Below the pieces are notes generated by a model. It saw only the letters and a list, made by a program, of their open reading frames with translations. It searched no databases and was not told where the DNA came from. From Nicotiana tabacum (taxonomy: Eukaryota > Streptophyta > Magnoliopsida > Solanales > Solanaceae): a DNA stretch of 64,000 nucleotides. How positions within the stretch are numbered: position 1 is the stretch's first letter; every line of letters begins with the position of its first letter. Positions 46,450 through 56,601 of the stretch are shown piece after piece. The position numbers were made by a program, and so were the translations under genes. The stretch spans positions 44,959,348 through 45,023,347 of the forward strand of contig NC_134102.1 in assembly GCF_000715075.1 (NCBI RefSeq), written 5' to 3'.

Positions 46450-47060
46450 TGCAGCGTGCAACCCGCTCTCACAATATATTCACATTCAATTCTGTTGCAA
46501 CGTGCAACCTGCTCTCCCAATATATTCCTTTTAATCAAGTCTGTAATATATTTATTTCAATCAAGTATATATAGACTTTTAAATAAGTCTGTTGCGACGT
46601 GCAATCCGATCCCCCAATATTGACTTTTAAATAAGTCTATTGCGGCGTGCAATCCGATCCCCCAATATTGACTTTTAAATAAGTTTATTGCGGCGTAAAA
46701 TCCGATCCCCCAATATTGACTTTTAAATAATTCTATTGCGACGTGCAATCTGATCCCCCAAATATTGACTTTTAATAAGTCTGTTGCGACTTGCAATCCG
46801 ATCCCCCAAATATTGACTTTTAATAAGTCTGTTGCGGCGTGTAACCCGATCCTCCAATATTGACTTTTAATAAGTCTGTTGCGGCGTGCAACCTGATCCT
46901 TCAATATGGACTTTTAATAAGTCTGTTGCGGCGTGTAACCCGATCCTCCAATATATTTATTTCGATCAATTCTGTTGCGGAGTGCAACCTGCTCCTCCAA
47001 TATATATATACACATTTACCAATTCAATGTTGTTGCGGCGTGCAACTCGCTCCTCCAATA
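46450..47060. repeat. 48 bp minisatellite in element F 5' LTR
   Basis: About 12 units of the TTGCGGCGTGCAACCCGATC type, core steps of 48 bp from 46594 to 46929. Because 48 is divisible by three the array stays open in some frames (for example 46904-46557), which is a by-product and not a gene. Confidence 0.9.
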
Positions 47061-48049
47061 TATTCATTTACCAATTCTTATAGAAAAGATTTCCCCAATC
47101 AATGCAACAATTAATATAAAATTATAAGACAACAAGCATACAATAATTATGATTTAATTATGAACCAAACAATGACAAATAGCAAGTTATTATAGAAATC
47201 AGAGAGAAAATAGACAGTTTAATATTTAATATGCTAAATGTCAAATTACAATTAAGACACATAATTCAAATAGAATGTAACAATTAATGCAAGAATTCAA
47301 GGATTAATATTTGACAAAGAATAGTAGAGAAACAATTATTATAATAATTAATTCATGATTTAAAATAATTTATGATTTTTCAAGTTGGCAAACAATTAAT
47401 TTGACGACGTATAGACACTCGTCACTTCACCTATATGTCGTTCACATGCATTTCACATAACAAATAATTTATGGGTTCTATTCCCTCAAGTTAAGGTTAA
47501 CCACGACACTTACCTCGCTTTGTAAATTCTAATTAATTACTCGACCACAACTTTTTCTTTTAAATTTGTCTCCAAAAGCTTCAAATCTATTCACAAACAA
47601 TTCGATATACTCAATACAAATCATAGGAATTAATTCCATATGAATTTATTAATTTTTCGAAAAAAATCCGAAATTTATTTAAATATTCGACAGTGGGATC
47701 CACATCTCAAATCTCGGAAAAACTTTCGAAATCCGAACACCCGTTCCGATATGAGTCCAACCATATAAAATTTATCAAATTCCGATGTCAAATGGACCTT
47801 AAATCTTAAATTTTTGTTTTTGGAAAATTTTATAAAAATTTAATTTTTCTTCCATAATTTCACGGATTCATGATATAAATGAGTATGAAATCATGAAATA
47901 TAATTAATATAGGATAAGGAACACTTGCCCCCAATGTTTTCCCGTAAAAATCGCCTAAGAAGCACCTTACCCGAGCTCAAAAATTGGAAATGGTTGAAAA
48001 TGGGTCGAAACCTCATTTCCAGAACTTAAGTTCTGTTTTTCAGATTTTT

Positions 48050-48400
48050 ATGCATCGCGATCGTGGAAATTCGTTCGCGATCGCATAGAACAAAATTTTC
48101 CCAGGTTTGTTTAACACTACGCGATCGCGTATTGTGCCACGCGATCGCAAAGAATAATTTCTCAGCCTTACGCGATCGCGTACAAGTTTATGCGATCGCG
48201 TAGCACAATTTCGGTGCTTCAGCTTCTGCCTCATTCCTTCTTCGCGATCACAGCTTTGAGCTCGCGTTCGCAGTGCACTGGGAGCTAGCCTTTCACGTTT
48301 GCCTGCCTATCTTCGCGAACGCGAAGAGTAAAACTCATGACTTAAAATTTTCTCTTCGCGATCACATGAATGGCTTCGCGATCGCGAAGCACAATGCACC
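48050..48400. repeat. CG-rich module of element F 5' LTR
   Basis: TACGCGATCGCGTA, TTCGCGATCGCATAG and TCTTCGCGAACGCGAAGAG words matching 40100-40445 in order. Confidence 0.85.
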
Positions 48401-49121
48401 AGATGACAGCAGAAGCTCAAAAACTAGATTTTCTAAGTTTAAAATCATCCCGTAGCCTATCTGAAACTCACCCGAGCCCTCGGGGCTCCAAATCAAACAT
48501 GCACCCAAGTCCTAAAATATCATACGAACTTGCTCGCGTGATCAAATCGCCAAAATAATACCTCGAACTACGAATCGGACATCAAATCAAAGGAAATTTT
48601 CAAAAAAACTTTAAAACTTATATTTTCACAACCGGACGTCCGAATCACGTCAAATCAACTCCGATTCTCACCAAATTCGGCAGACAAGTCATAAATATTA
48701 TAGTGGATCTATACTGTACTCCGAAACCAAAATACGGACCCGAGGTCAATAAATCCAACATCAGTAATTTCTTAAAAATCATTAAGCTTTCAAGATTTTA
48801 ATTTTTCATCAAAATTCCATATCTCGGGTTAGGGACCTCGAAATTCAATTTCGGGCATACGCCCAAGTCCCAAATCACGATACGGACCTACCAGAATTGT
48901 CAAAATACTAATCCGGTTCTATTTGCTCAAAATGTTGACCAAAGTCAACTCAATTGAGTTTTAAAGCTCTATTTCACATTTTAATCCATTTTCATATAAA
49001 AACTTTATGAAAAATTATATGGACTATGCACGCAAGTCGAGAAATGATAAATGGTACTTTTTAAAGTCTTAGAACATAGAATTACTTATTAAATTTAAAT
49101 ATGACATTTTGGGTCATCACA

Positions 49122-51584
49122 TAAGTAAACCTAACTTGAATTTATAATTATAATATGAATCTATATCATTGATTTTGGCTCTAAATCAAGAAATCTTAAA
49201 GAAGAAAAGAGGGTTTTGGCTTTAAAGATAACAAAATGCAAGTTGGGAGTTTGGCAAAATATTTTTAAAGCGAATAATTGGATTTTGAACATCGATTCAG
49301 AGTCGTATTGGGATGAAACTTGTATGGTTGGACTCGTATTCGAACGAATTATCATAATTTGTGAGTTTTGTAGGGTTCCGAGATACGGGCCCGAATTGAC
49401 TTTTTGATTGACTAAGTATTTGATTAAAGATTCAAACTTTATTATTTGGGTTTGATTTTTATGGAATTGTTTGATGTTAGTGAGTTATTTTTTGCTAGAT
49501 TCGACCCGTTCAGAGGTCGGTTTGTGCGAGAAGGCATTTTTAGCTTATTGGTTTTGCTTGTTTGAGGTAAGTGTCATGCCTAGATTTGTTGAGAGAGTTT
49601 TTCCTACTAAATGATATTTTTTGCTACATGCGGGAGTGATGCATATACGAGGTGACGAGCGTATTTGTATGTACCAGGTTTTCCATGCTCGAGAGGGGGA
49701 ATTATATGCATGTTTGTACCCTGTGGAACTTGGTGATTCCTTGACTTTTACTTTATTTAATTCTATGACTAATGAACATAATTATATGTGTTAGAAATTA
49801 AGTTAGAACGTATGGAATCTTAAAAGGATTTAATGTGTTGTCTTTGAGACTGCTTACATACTTAATTTGATTGTAGCATCATGAATACCCATCTATAATT
49901 GTTATTTCCATGCTACTTGAGCTTCCTTATCTGTAATAAGAGATGATGATTGGGGCCTTAGGGAAATATTTGGAATGAGGGTTATTTCCGTGCTGATTGA
50001 TATGAAATCAACAAGATGAGTATTGTCGTGCAATTTGAAATATGATTGGCCGGTTGGTTATTTTTATGTAAATGGAATGGAAGTTGAATTTTCGTGTTAT
50101 GATTGCTTGAACGTTAGACACTTACATGCTCTCTACTTCGGATTCTATTAATCTTTGATGTTTTCTATGTTACTTTCACGCTTGTGTTCCTTATGTAGTT
50201 ATCTATGTGCTTCCTATTTGGTCTGTTATACTATATCCATTACTATATCCATGTTGCTACCTTGTATGTTGTTGTTACTCTTACCTTCTACTTGATTTAC
50301 TTCTATTATATGTCCTTCCGAATTCATGCATTTACTTGTTATTAGCCCTTACATGTTATATGCGTCTATTTGTTACGTGATTTATTTATTAGACGCCTTG
50401 ACCTGTTACATGCCTTCACATACTAGATGCTTTTACTTACTACATGCCTCATTTGTTGCATGATTTTACTTATTAAATACCTTTATTTGATACTTGTTTT
50501 TCCTTGCCAAAAATCTTTACTCGTTTCATGTCCTACTCCTCTTTGTGTAGCTGGATTAGGTGACTTTTAAGTTAGTTGTGTATTTATGCTTTGTGGAAAT
50601 CTTGTCTTTCTATACGGGAGACTAGCTCTTGGATACTGGGCTACCCAATGTACTTTGTTTGAGTTTGCATTTCCTAGTTAAATACCGCGTGTTCGTTTTC
50701 TTGGTGTTATGTTCTGAACTTTTCTGTGCTTGGTTGTTATTCTAGTTCCATATGATCTTATTATATATGGTATTGGGTTGCAGGCTGTAACGATACTGAT
50801 ATTATATATGGGATCGGATTGCATGCCGCAATGTTATTATTATTATATATGGGATGGGATTGCACGCTGCAACGGTATTGATATTATATATGGGATCGAG
50901 TTGCACACTTTAACGGTATTTTATATATATGGATCGGGGTGCGCGCTGCAACGGAGAAGATGTATTATCGTTATTCTTGGTTGTTGATTTCTGTTATCGT
51001 ATTGTATTGTGAGAGTAAGAAGTGATGTTATTTTGGGGCACTCTATCATTTATATTCTTGTTTCATTTATTACGTGATTTTTCATGTCTCTATTTGCTCT
51101 TTCTTCTTATCATCTGTACAAGTAAAATAATAAGTGAGTATCTTTTAACTTAACATGTCATCACTACTTCACCGAGGTTAGTCAAGATACTTACTAAATA
51201 CATGTGGTCGGTTATACTCATACAACACTTCTGCACCTTGCGTGCATATCTTAGAGTTGTGTAGCTGTGGAAGATGAAGCTTTCCATTGCTGACGTACCA
51301 GCATTCCAGATTCAAGCTACCTCTTGTTCATGGTAGTTTAGTATTTTAATTCTCTTTATGTAAACTTCAAACAGATATTGTATTTATTCTTCATATCAGT
51401 TTTGTAAATCTATATCATAGCGGCTCATGACTTGTATAACCAGTCCTTGGGATGTCGTATAGATTTTCGTTATTTTAATTCTTGTTGTTATTGATCCTTC
51501 GCTTAAGTTACCTTATTCTGTGTTTGGCTTACCTAGTGCCCGGATTAGTTGCCATCATGACTAGATGCATTTTGGATCGTGACA
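49122..51584 (+). repeat. LTR-B, inner part of arm 1
   Basis: Resumes LTR-B after element F (TAAGTAAACCTAACTTGA) and ends GGATCGTGACA. It is the reverse complement of 59850-62350. Features include five repeats around GGGATCGGATTGCACGCTGC-like words (50765-50960) and the terminal TTCTGCACCTTGCGTGC block (51228). No genes; the small open frames (for example 50730-50987) run through the repeat array. Confidence 0.88.
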
Positions 51585-52045
51585 CTAATCTATTTCATTG
51601 TGGCAAATAAAAAAGGACAAGAAAAATATCATTTGCACATCCACATTGAACCTTCTTTTTCATTTCTCCAATCTAAAGAAAAAATACTATCCTTTCTAGT
51701 CGATTTGTCATTTTTAGCTACTATTGTCGATGGAGGTATATTCCTTTTCCCTTTTTCTTTTCTTGAATCGATCTAAAGAATTCTATTGGCTATTGTACTT
51801 TGAATTGGAACAAAGTTCTAGCACAACAACATTATGCATATATAGATATGAATTCTCAGCTATATATATGAAATTATGGCTAATGCCTAACACTAATCAT
51901 AAAAATTAAAATTTCTTGGTTCTTTATAATTTCATAATATTTATGAGCTGTAAAATTAAACTGGTAAAGTTAATTCCTTATTTTTGCTATATTTGCTAAT
52001 TATCCTGGCAATAATTATCCAACTAGCTATAAATTTATTGCTACA
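51585..52045 (+). other. Unclassified fragment in arm 1
   Basis: About 460 bp between LTR-B and LTR-D, present inverted at 59308-59849. AT-rich, with no frame of note. The word TTGCTACAATAGAATTTC, and in arm 2 TAGCTACGAAATTC, resembles CACTA subterminal repeats, but no CACTA terminus is visible. Confidence 0.45.
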
Positions 52046-52181
52046 ATAGAATTTCATAGGGTTCGTTTCGGGGAGGTTTTGGAATGATTTGGATCTATTA
52101 GTTCTTGGTTTAGAAGCTTGAGTTGGTAATGTTGACCGGCGTTTGACTTTTGTGAAAATGACCCCGGAACAATGTTTTGAT

Positions 52182-53059
52182 CAGAGACGGATCCAGAATT
52201 TTGAGACCATAGGTACACTACAGACTTTAATGTAAATTTAGTGCTTCCAAATAATATCATTTTTAGGTCAATAATGTCAATTGATGTGAGAATATTTAGT
52301 GTTTTATGACTTATTATTAACTTTAAAATAATATTTAAAGAGATAACCGATATACTTCTTAAACCATTCATTTCTTACCATCAAAATTCATAACAAAGAG
52401 GGAAAATAAAATGGTAGTGACAATTTAATACCGTAAAATAAAATTATATTAATAGTTCTTTATATGTGAATTACTTTCCAAAATAAACTATATGTTGTAA
52501 TAAAATATTATAGACGAAAGTTCAATAATTTGATTGAAACAAAAATATTTAAGCAAGTTATTGTGTAATTTAACGTTCAATCAATAATTTGCAAACCACA
52601 ACTAAAGTATTCCTTAAGAAACTTTGTAACAGTTCAAAATTCTTCCACGTAAAAGCAATTAAAAACTAAGAATCAAAAAGGGTAAAGAGAAAATTACTTC
52701 AAAGATAGCAATTAGGATTGGGATTGGCATAAATTGGGATTAAGGAGAATAATAAAAATTAGGAAAAAGCTAGAAAAGAAAAATAAGGGAGTAGTGAGTA
52801 GCATGTGAGTTGGAAAACAAATGAAAGAAAGAAAAAAGCAAATGGAAACTGTAGGAGAAAGAAGTCGAAAGGGAATCGAACCCTCGTCCTTGGGAAGATA
52901 AACCATCCATCTAACCAATGAACCACTTAGCTTTTTAAACCATGGGTGCCAAAAGATAATATTAGACTATTTCTGTGAATTATGTAGATGGAATACCTAA
53001 CTTATTATGAAGATCATGGGTTCACGCGAATCCTTATTTATAGGGTAGATCATCACCTG
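52182..53059. mobile_element. hAT-like non-autonomous element, 878 bp
   Basis: Starts CAGAGACGGATCCAGAATTT and ends GGGTAGATCATCACCTG, flanked by the 8 bp repeat GTTTTGAT (52174-52181 and 53060-53067). An 8 bp target duplication with CAG...CTG ends fits hAT superfamily elements; the inverted ends match only weakly. The counterpart in arm 2 (58213-59084) has the matching flanks ATCAAAAC and ATCAAAAT, so the insertion predates the inverted duplication. It encloses a tRNA-like segment. Confidence 0.75.
52863..52935 (-). other. tRNA-like segment inside the hAT-like element
   Basis: The minus strand reads AAGTGGTTCATTGGTTAGATG (D-arm/A-box-like) and, 33 bases later, AGGGTTCGATTCCCT, a perfect 4 bp T-arm with a canonical B box GGTTCGATTCC. 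A proper anticodon stem and acceptor stem do not form, so it is a decayed tRNA-derived sequence and not a tRNA gene. In arm 2 (58336-58405) the B box is altered to GGATCGATACC. Confidence 0.55.
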
Positions 53060-53461
53060 GTTTTGATGGCTCCAACAAGTTTGTATAGTGATTTTAGATT
53101 TAGACGTATGTCCGGAATTGAATTCAGAGGTTCCTAAGTTGATTTGGCTTGATTTGCTAAAAGTTGGTAATTTGAAAGTTTAGAAATTTCTTAACTTGGG
53201 CCGTAGGTTGACTTTATGGCTATCAGGTTTGGATTTTTATTTCTGGACTTGTAATAGGTGTTTTGTCTTTTGCAAAATTTGGTATCATTCCGAGTTGGTT
53301 TGATAGGAATCAGATGCTTGGTTCTGATTCTAGTGATTCTTGAGTTTATTGTGAAATTTCATGTGTTTTGATGTCCGATTCATGATTCCGGATGTTATTT
53401 AGGTATTTTGATCATGCGAGTGAGTTCGTATGATATTTTTAAACTCGTATGAATGTTTGGT

Positions 53462-55751
53462 TATAACGACCCAACCCGTCATTTTTGTACTTCGCTCTGT
53501 AGTTTACGGGCGTGAGTAGCTTCGTATGATGTATTTTGATTTGTGTGAATCGTCGGTTTTGGTTTTCAGGTTATTCGGGACTGATTTGGAAGAATGATTC
53601 TCAACTAGGGAGCTTTAAATTTGAAAGAGTTGATCAAGTTTGACTTTTTAGCATTTGACCTCGGATTAGAATTTTAATGGTTCCGTTAACTCTGTTGGGT
53701 GATTTTAGACTTAGGAGCGCGTCCGGATTGTGATTTGGAGGTACGTGGTTGAATTTGGCTCGAAATAGCGAAAGTTAAAATTTTGAAAAGTTTGAGTGGG
53801 AGTGAACTTTTTGATATCGGGGTCGGATTCCAATTCCGAAAGTTGGAACAGGTCCGTAATGTCAAATGTGACTTGTGTGCAAAATTTGAGGTCAATCAGA
53901 CGTGATTTGATAGGTTTCGACATCGGTTGTGGAAGCTTGAAGTTTCAAAGTTCATTGATTTCGTATTGAGGTGTGATTCGTCGTTTTGATATTGTTATGT
54001 GTGTTTTGAGTCCTCGAGTAGGACCATGTTATGTTAGGAAACTTGTTGGTATGTTTGGACGTGGTCTCGAAGGGCTCGGGCGTGTTTCGGATTGATTTCG
54101 GATCATTTTCCTTCATGTTTACACTGCTGTGTCTTGCTGGTTTCTGGTGTCTCAGTCCTTCATCGCGTTCGCGTGGCAAGTGTCGCAAACGCGTAGTATA
54201 TTTTGATGGCAGCAGCAAATTGTTCTTCGCGATCGCGAAGTATGTCCCGCGTTCGCGTAGAGTTGGGGCAAGTCCTCTTCACGTTTGCTTATGGAGGATT
54301 GCGTTCGCATAGTGTTGAGGTTGGCAGCTGGGAATTTGAGCGTTCTTCTATGCGATCGCGTAAGGTTAGTCGCGTTCGTGAAGCTTTTCCAGCAGTGTTC
54401 ATTGCGTTCGCGTGGGGTGCATTGCGAACACGTAGAGTCTTCTGTGGCAATGTGAGTTTTATTCATCACGAACACGATGGTTTTCCCGCGTTCACGAAAG
54501 AGGACGTCTGGGCAGTGTATATAGTACTCTATTTCGAATGTTTCAGAAATTTTTAGATTTTGGGAGCTATGGAGCTCCGATTGAGGCGATTCTTGGAGAA
54601 TTTTTCATCACAAGGATTGGGGTAAGTGTTCTCTACTCGGTATTGGTTATATTTCATGAATCTTTCTTCGTTTTTTGTTGTTGGATTGTGTATAATAAAG
54701 AGGAATTTGGGGGTTTTGGCCTAAAGTTTCATAATGTGAATTTTTGAGGTTTGAATATTGAATTGGAGTCGGATTTGAGTAAAACTAGTATGGTTGGACT
54801 CGTAATTGAATGGGTTGTTGGATTTTGCAAATTTTTTTGGGGTCCGAGGTGCGTGCCCGAGTTGGGCTTTTGGCCGATTTTGGGCTTTTGATTCAAGATT
54901 TGATCTTTTTCGATCGGGATTGGTTCCTTTAGCATTGTTTGATGTACTTGAGTTATTTTTGGTTAATTTTGAGCCATTTGGAGGTCGCTACGCGCGTGAT
55001 GGGATCTTTGGAGAATCGCTTGCCTTGCTCGGCATTGGTATTGGCTTGTTCAAGGTAACTAACTCTTCTAATCTTGGAGCTGAGGATATGAAACCACGAA
55101 ATACGTGTTATGTGATTAGTGTTGAGGGGACGCACATGCTAGGTGACGGGCGTGTCGGCATGCACCATATTAATTGAGACTCTGTTGTTCCTATGGCACT
55201 GTATAGTGGTCCTACTTTATTGATATCCGTGCTTTCACCATGTGATAAAATAGTTAAGCTGTCAATCATGCTAGATATCATGTTTAGGCATTATGTCGAT
55301 ACTGTTTGGACCCATAGTGGTCGTTTCTTACTGTCATCTCACTGATTTCATTGACATTTCATACTTAATCACATCCATGCATTCATACCATATCTCAGTC
55401 TCTGTTATTATTTATTGATACATCATATAATTGTTGTCGGGCCAGTTTCATGACATTGTGAGCCTGTGAGTGAGACTAGAGAGATTGATGACTGATGAGG
55501 CCAAGGGCCCAAGTGAGAGTGATATTTTAGGATTGGGCTGCACACCGCAACATGTTATATTGAGTACGTTTTATGGGATCGGGCTGCACGCCGCAGCGAC
55601 ATATTGATTACATTCTATGGGATCGGGCTTCACGCCGCAGCGATATAGCGCTTGGGCTGAAAGGAGCCCCTCCGGAGTCTGCACACCCCCTGCGAGCACA
55701 GTATTATAAATATGGATCGGGTTGTACGCCGCAACGGGTATTGTACAGCAC
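53462..55751 (+). repeat. LTR-E (arm 1 to 54620, then central spacer)
   Basis: Begins TATAACGACCCAACCCGTC (arm 2 has TGTAACGACCC). It contains a CG-rich module at 54155-54500 (TTCGCGATCGCGAAGTATG, GCGTTCGCGTGG), GGAGCTCCGATTGAGGCGAT at 54571 and GGGGTAAGTG at 54619, the block GGGACGCACATGCTAGGTGACGGGCG split around 55127-55150, and four GGGATCGGGCTGCACGCCGC-type words (55535-55740). The first 1,159 bp are repeated inverted at 56602-57797. The 3' end is missing; it joins LTR-C at about 55752. Confidence 0.82.
54155..54500. repeat. CG-rich module of LTR-E, arm 1
   Basis: At least eight words of CGCGTTCGCG, TTCGCGATCGCG or GCGAACACG type in 350 bp. The inverted counterpart is 56750-57095, where several CpG sites have changed to TpG/CpA. 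The apparent open frames on both strands here come from base composition. Confidence 0.85.
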
Positions 55752-56402
55752 AAAGCTCATCGAGACCCCATCCAATCACACCAGCAAGTACAAATATATA
55801 ATCCAAACTTATCCAAAGGCTCAAAACACCCACGGGAACATCACAACAAAGAATCGAAACTCAAATTGAAAAACATTTCTCTTAAGTTGTTAAATCTTTA
55901 TTCCTTCAAAAGAGTGTTTGAGTCATACTTACACACTTCAGATTACTTCAAAACTTTGCACACAAGTTCAACTCAACTGTATAGACCTATTCAAAGTCTC
56001 GAAAAACCAATTGGAGTCCAATAACATCAAAGTCAGCTCTTGGTCAAACTTATCAACTCTTAAGTTCTTCAAATTGCTAACTTTTCACAAATAGTGTCAA
56101 ATTCTTCTAGGAACCTCAAAAATAAAATTCGAACATACTCGTAAAAGTTCAAATTCAGCATACGAACCTATCGTAATCATTAAAACCCGATTCAGAGTCA
56201 GTTTACCAAAAATTCAAATATTTGTCAACTCTTCCAACTTAAAGCTTCCAAATGGAGAGTCATTTTTCCAAATCAATCCCGAACTACTCAAAAACAAAAA
56301 TCGACCATACACATAAGTCATAAAATATCATATGAAGTTATTCAAAGTCTCAAACCATCGAATGGAATGCTAAAGATCAAAACGATCAGTTAGGTCATTA
56401 CA
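55752..56402 (-). repeat. LTR-C fragment, first copy
   Basis: From CTCATCGAGACCCCATCC to TTAGGTCATTACA. It is directly repeated at about 62885-63532 with roughly 5-6% mismatches by eye (shared AAAGGCTCAAAACACCCACG, CTCTTAAGTTGTTAAATC). In minus orientation it starts TGTAATGACCTAACTG, a gypsy LTR start. Confidence 0.8.
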
Positions 56403-56448
56403 TTTAGTAAGAAAGAAAAACTAAAAATAATTAAAATGAAAAGTCAGT
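56403..56448. other. 46 bp spacer between LTR-C units
   Basis: TTTAGTAAGAAAGAAAAACT then AT-rich to AAAAGTCAG. It sits between an LTR-C end and the next LTR-C start and is repeated at 63533-63579. It holds no primer site or polypurine-primer layout, so it is not a miniature-element interior. Confidence 0.7.
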
Positions 56449-56601
56449 TGTCACGACCCCAATTTCCTACCTTAGCATGTCTTGATGTCACATAGTCTCT
56501 AAAACTAGGTAAGCCAAACATTTAATAATAACATAACAGGAATAACTAACTCAGATACGAAAATAAAAACAGAATAACTCATATTAACTTCCAAAATATA
56601 A
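56449..56601 (-). repeat. LTR-C start, interrupted by arm 2
   Basis: TGTCACGACCCCAATTTCC to AAAATATAACCTCAA, about 150 bp identical in layout to 63580-63735. In the latter copy the LTR continues with CAACATATTCCC; here it breaks into the inner end of arm 2. Confidence 0.85.

Larger units (their letters stand above)
37797..49121 (-). mobile_element. Structurally complete gypsy element F, 11.3 kb, TAAGT target duplication
   Basis: Two LTRs in the same orientation (37797-41175 and 45817-49121), both TGTCATGACCCGAAAT...GGGTCATCACA, an iMet primer site (45803-45814), a polypurine tract (41176-41209) and 5 bp target duplications TAAGT at 37792-37796 and 49122-49126. The empty site survives at about 62350-62355 in arm 2 of the inverted duplication, where a single TAAGT is flanked by both arms' sequence. 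Coding relics for gag-protease and RNase H-integrase are on the minus strand; the RT core is missing. A sample of about 220 bp from the two LTR starts differs at roughly a dozen positions, so the insertion is not recent. Confidence 0.95.
45817..49121 (-). repeat. Element F 5' LTR (3,305 bp)
   Basis: TGTCATGACCCGAAATTCCC to TTTTGGGTCATCACA, colinear with 37797-41175. It has one 48 bp unit fewer in its array and CACTTGCCCC where the other LTR has CACTTACCCC, so its donor-like word is GCAAGT. Confidence 0.94.
52046..53461 (+). repeat. LTR-D in arm 1 (5' end deleted), host of a hAT-like insert
   Basis: Reads GGGGAGGTTTTGGAATG, then CGTTTGACTTTTGTGAAAAT, then after the insert GGCTCCAACAAGTTTG and GGACTTGTAATAGGTG. 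In arm 2 the same LTR starts (minus strand) TGTAATGACCCGACCAGTC at 59307. In arm 1 that start is missing because of a deletion of about 170 bp. Confidence 0.75.

Noticed and set aside
46557..46904. 115-codon minus-strand frame with a 16-residue repeated peptide (LHAATDLLKVNIWGIG-like), and a similar frame at 38845-39048
   Set aside because: It is the 48 bp LTR minisatellite read in a frame that stays open because 48 is a multiple of three. The repeats drift without codon preference and there is no start context or homologue known to me.
52863..52935. Functional tRNA gene
   Set aside because: Only the T-arm and a D-arm-like segment are convincing. The acceptor and anticodon stems do not pair, and the copy lies inside a transposon.
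54203..54556. 117-codon open frame in LTR-E, with similar frames at 54031-54312, 56643-56960 and 56947-57228
   Set aside because: They run through CG-rich palindromic modules and appear on both strands and in both arms. The composition lacks stop codons by chance and no domain is visible.
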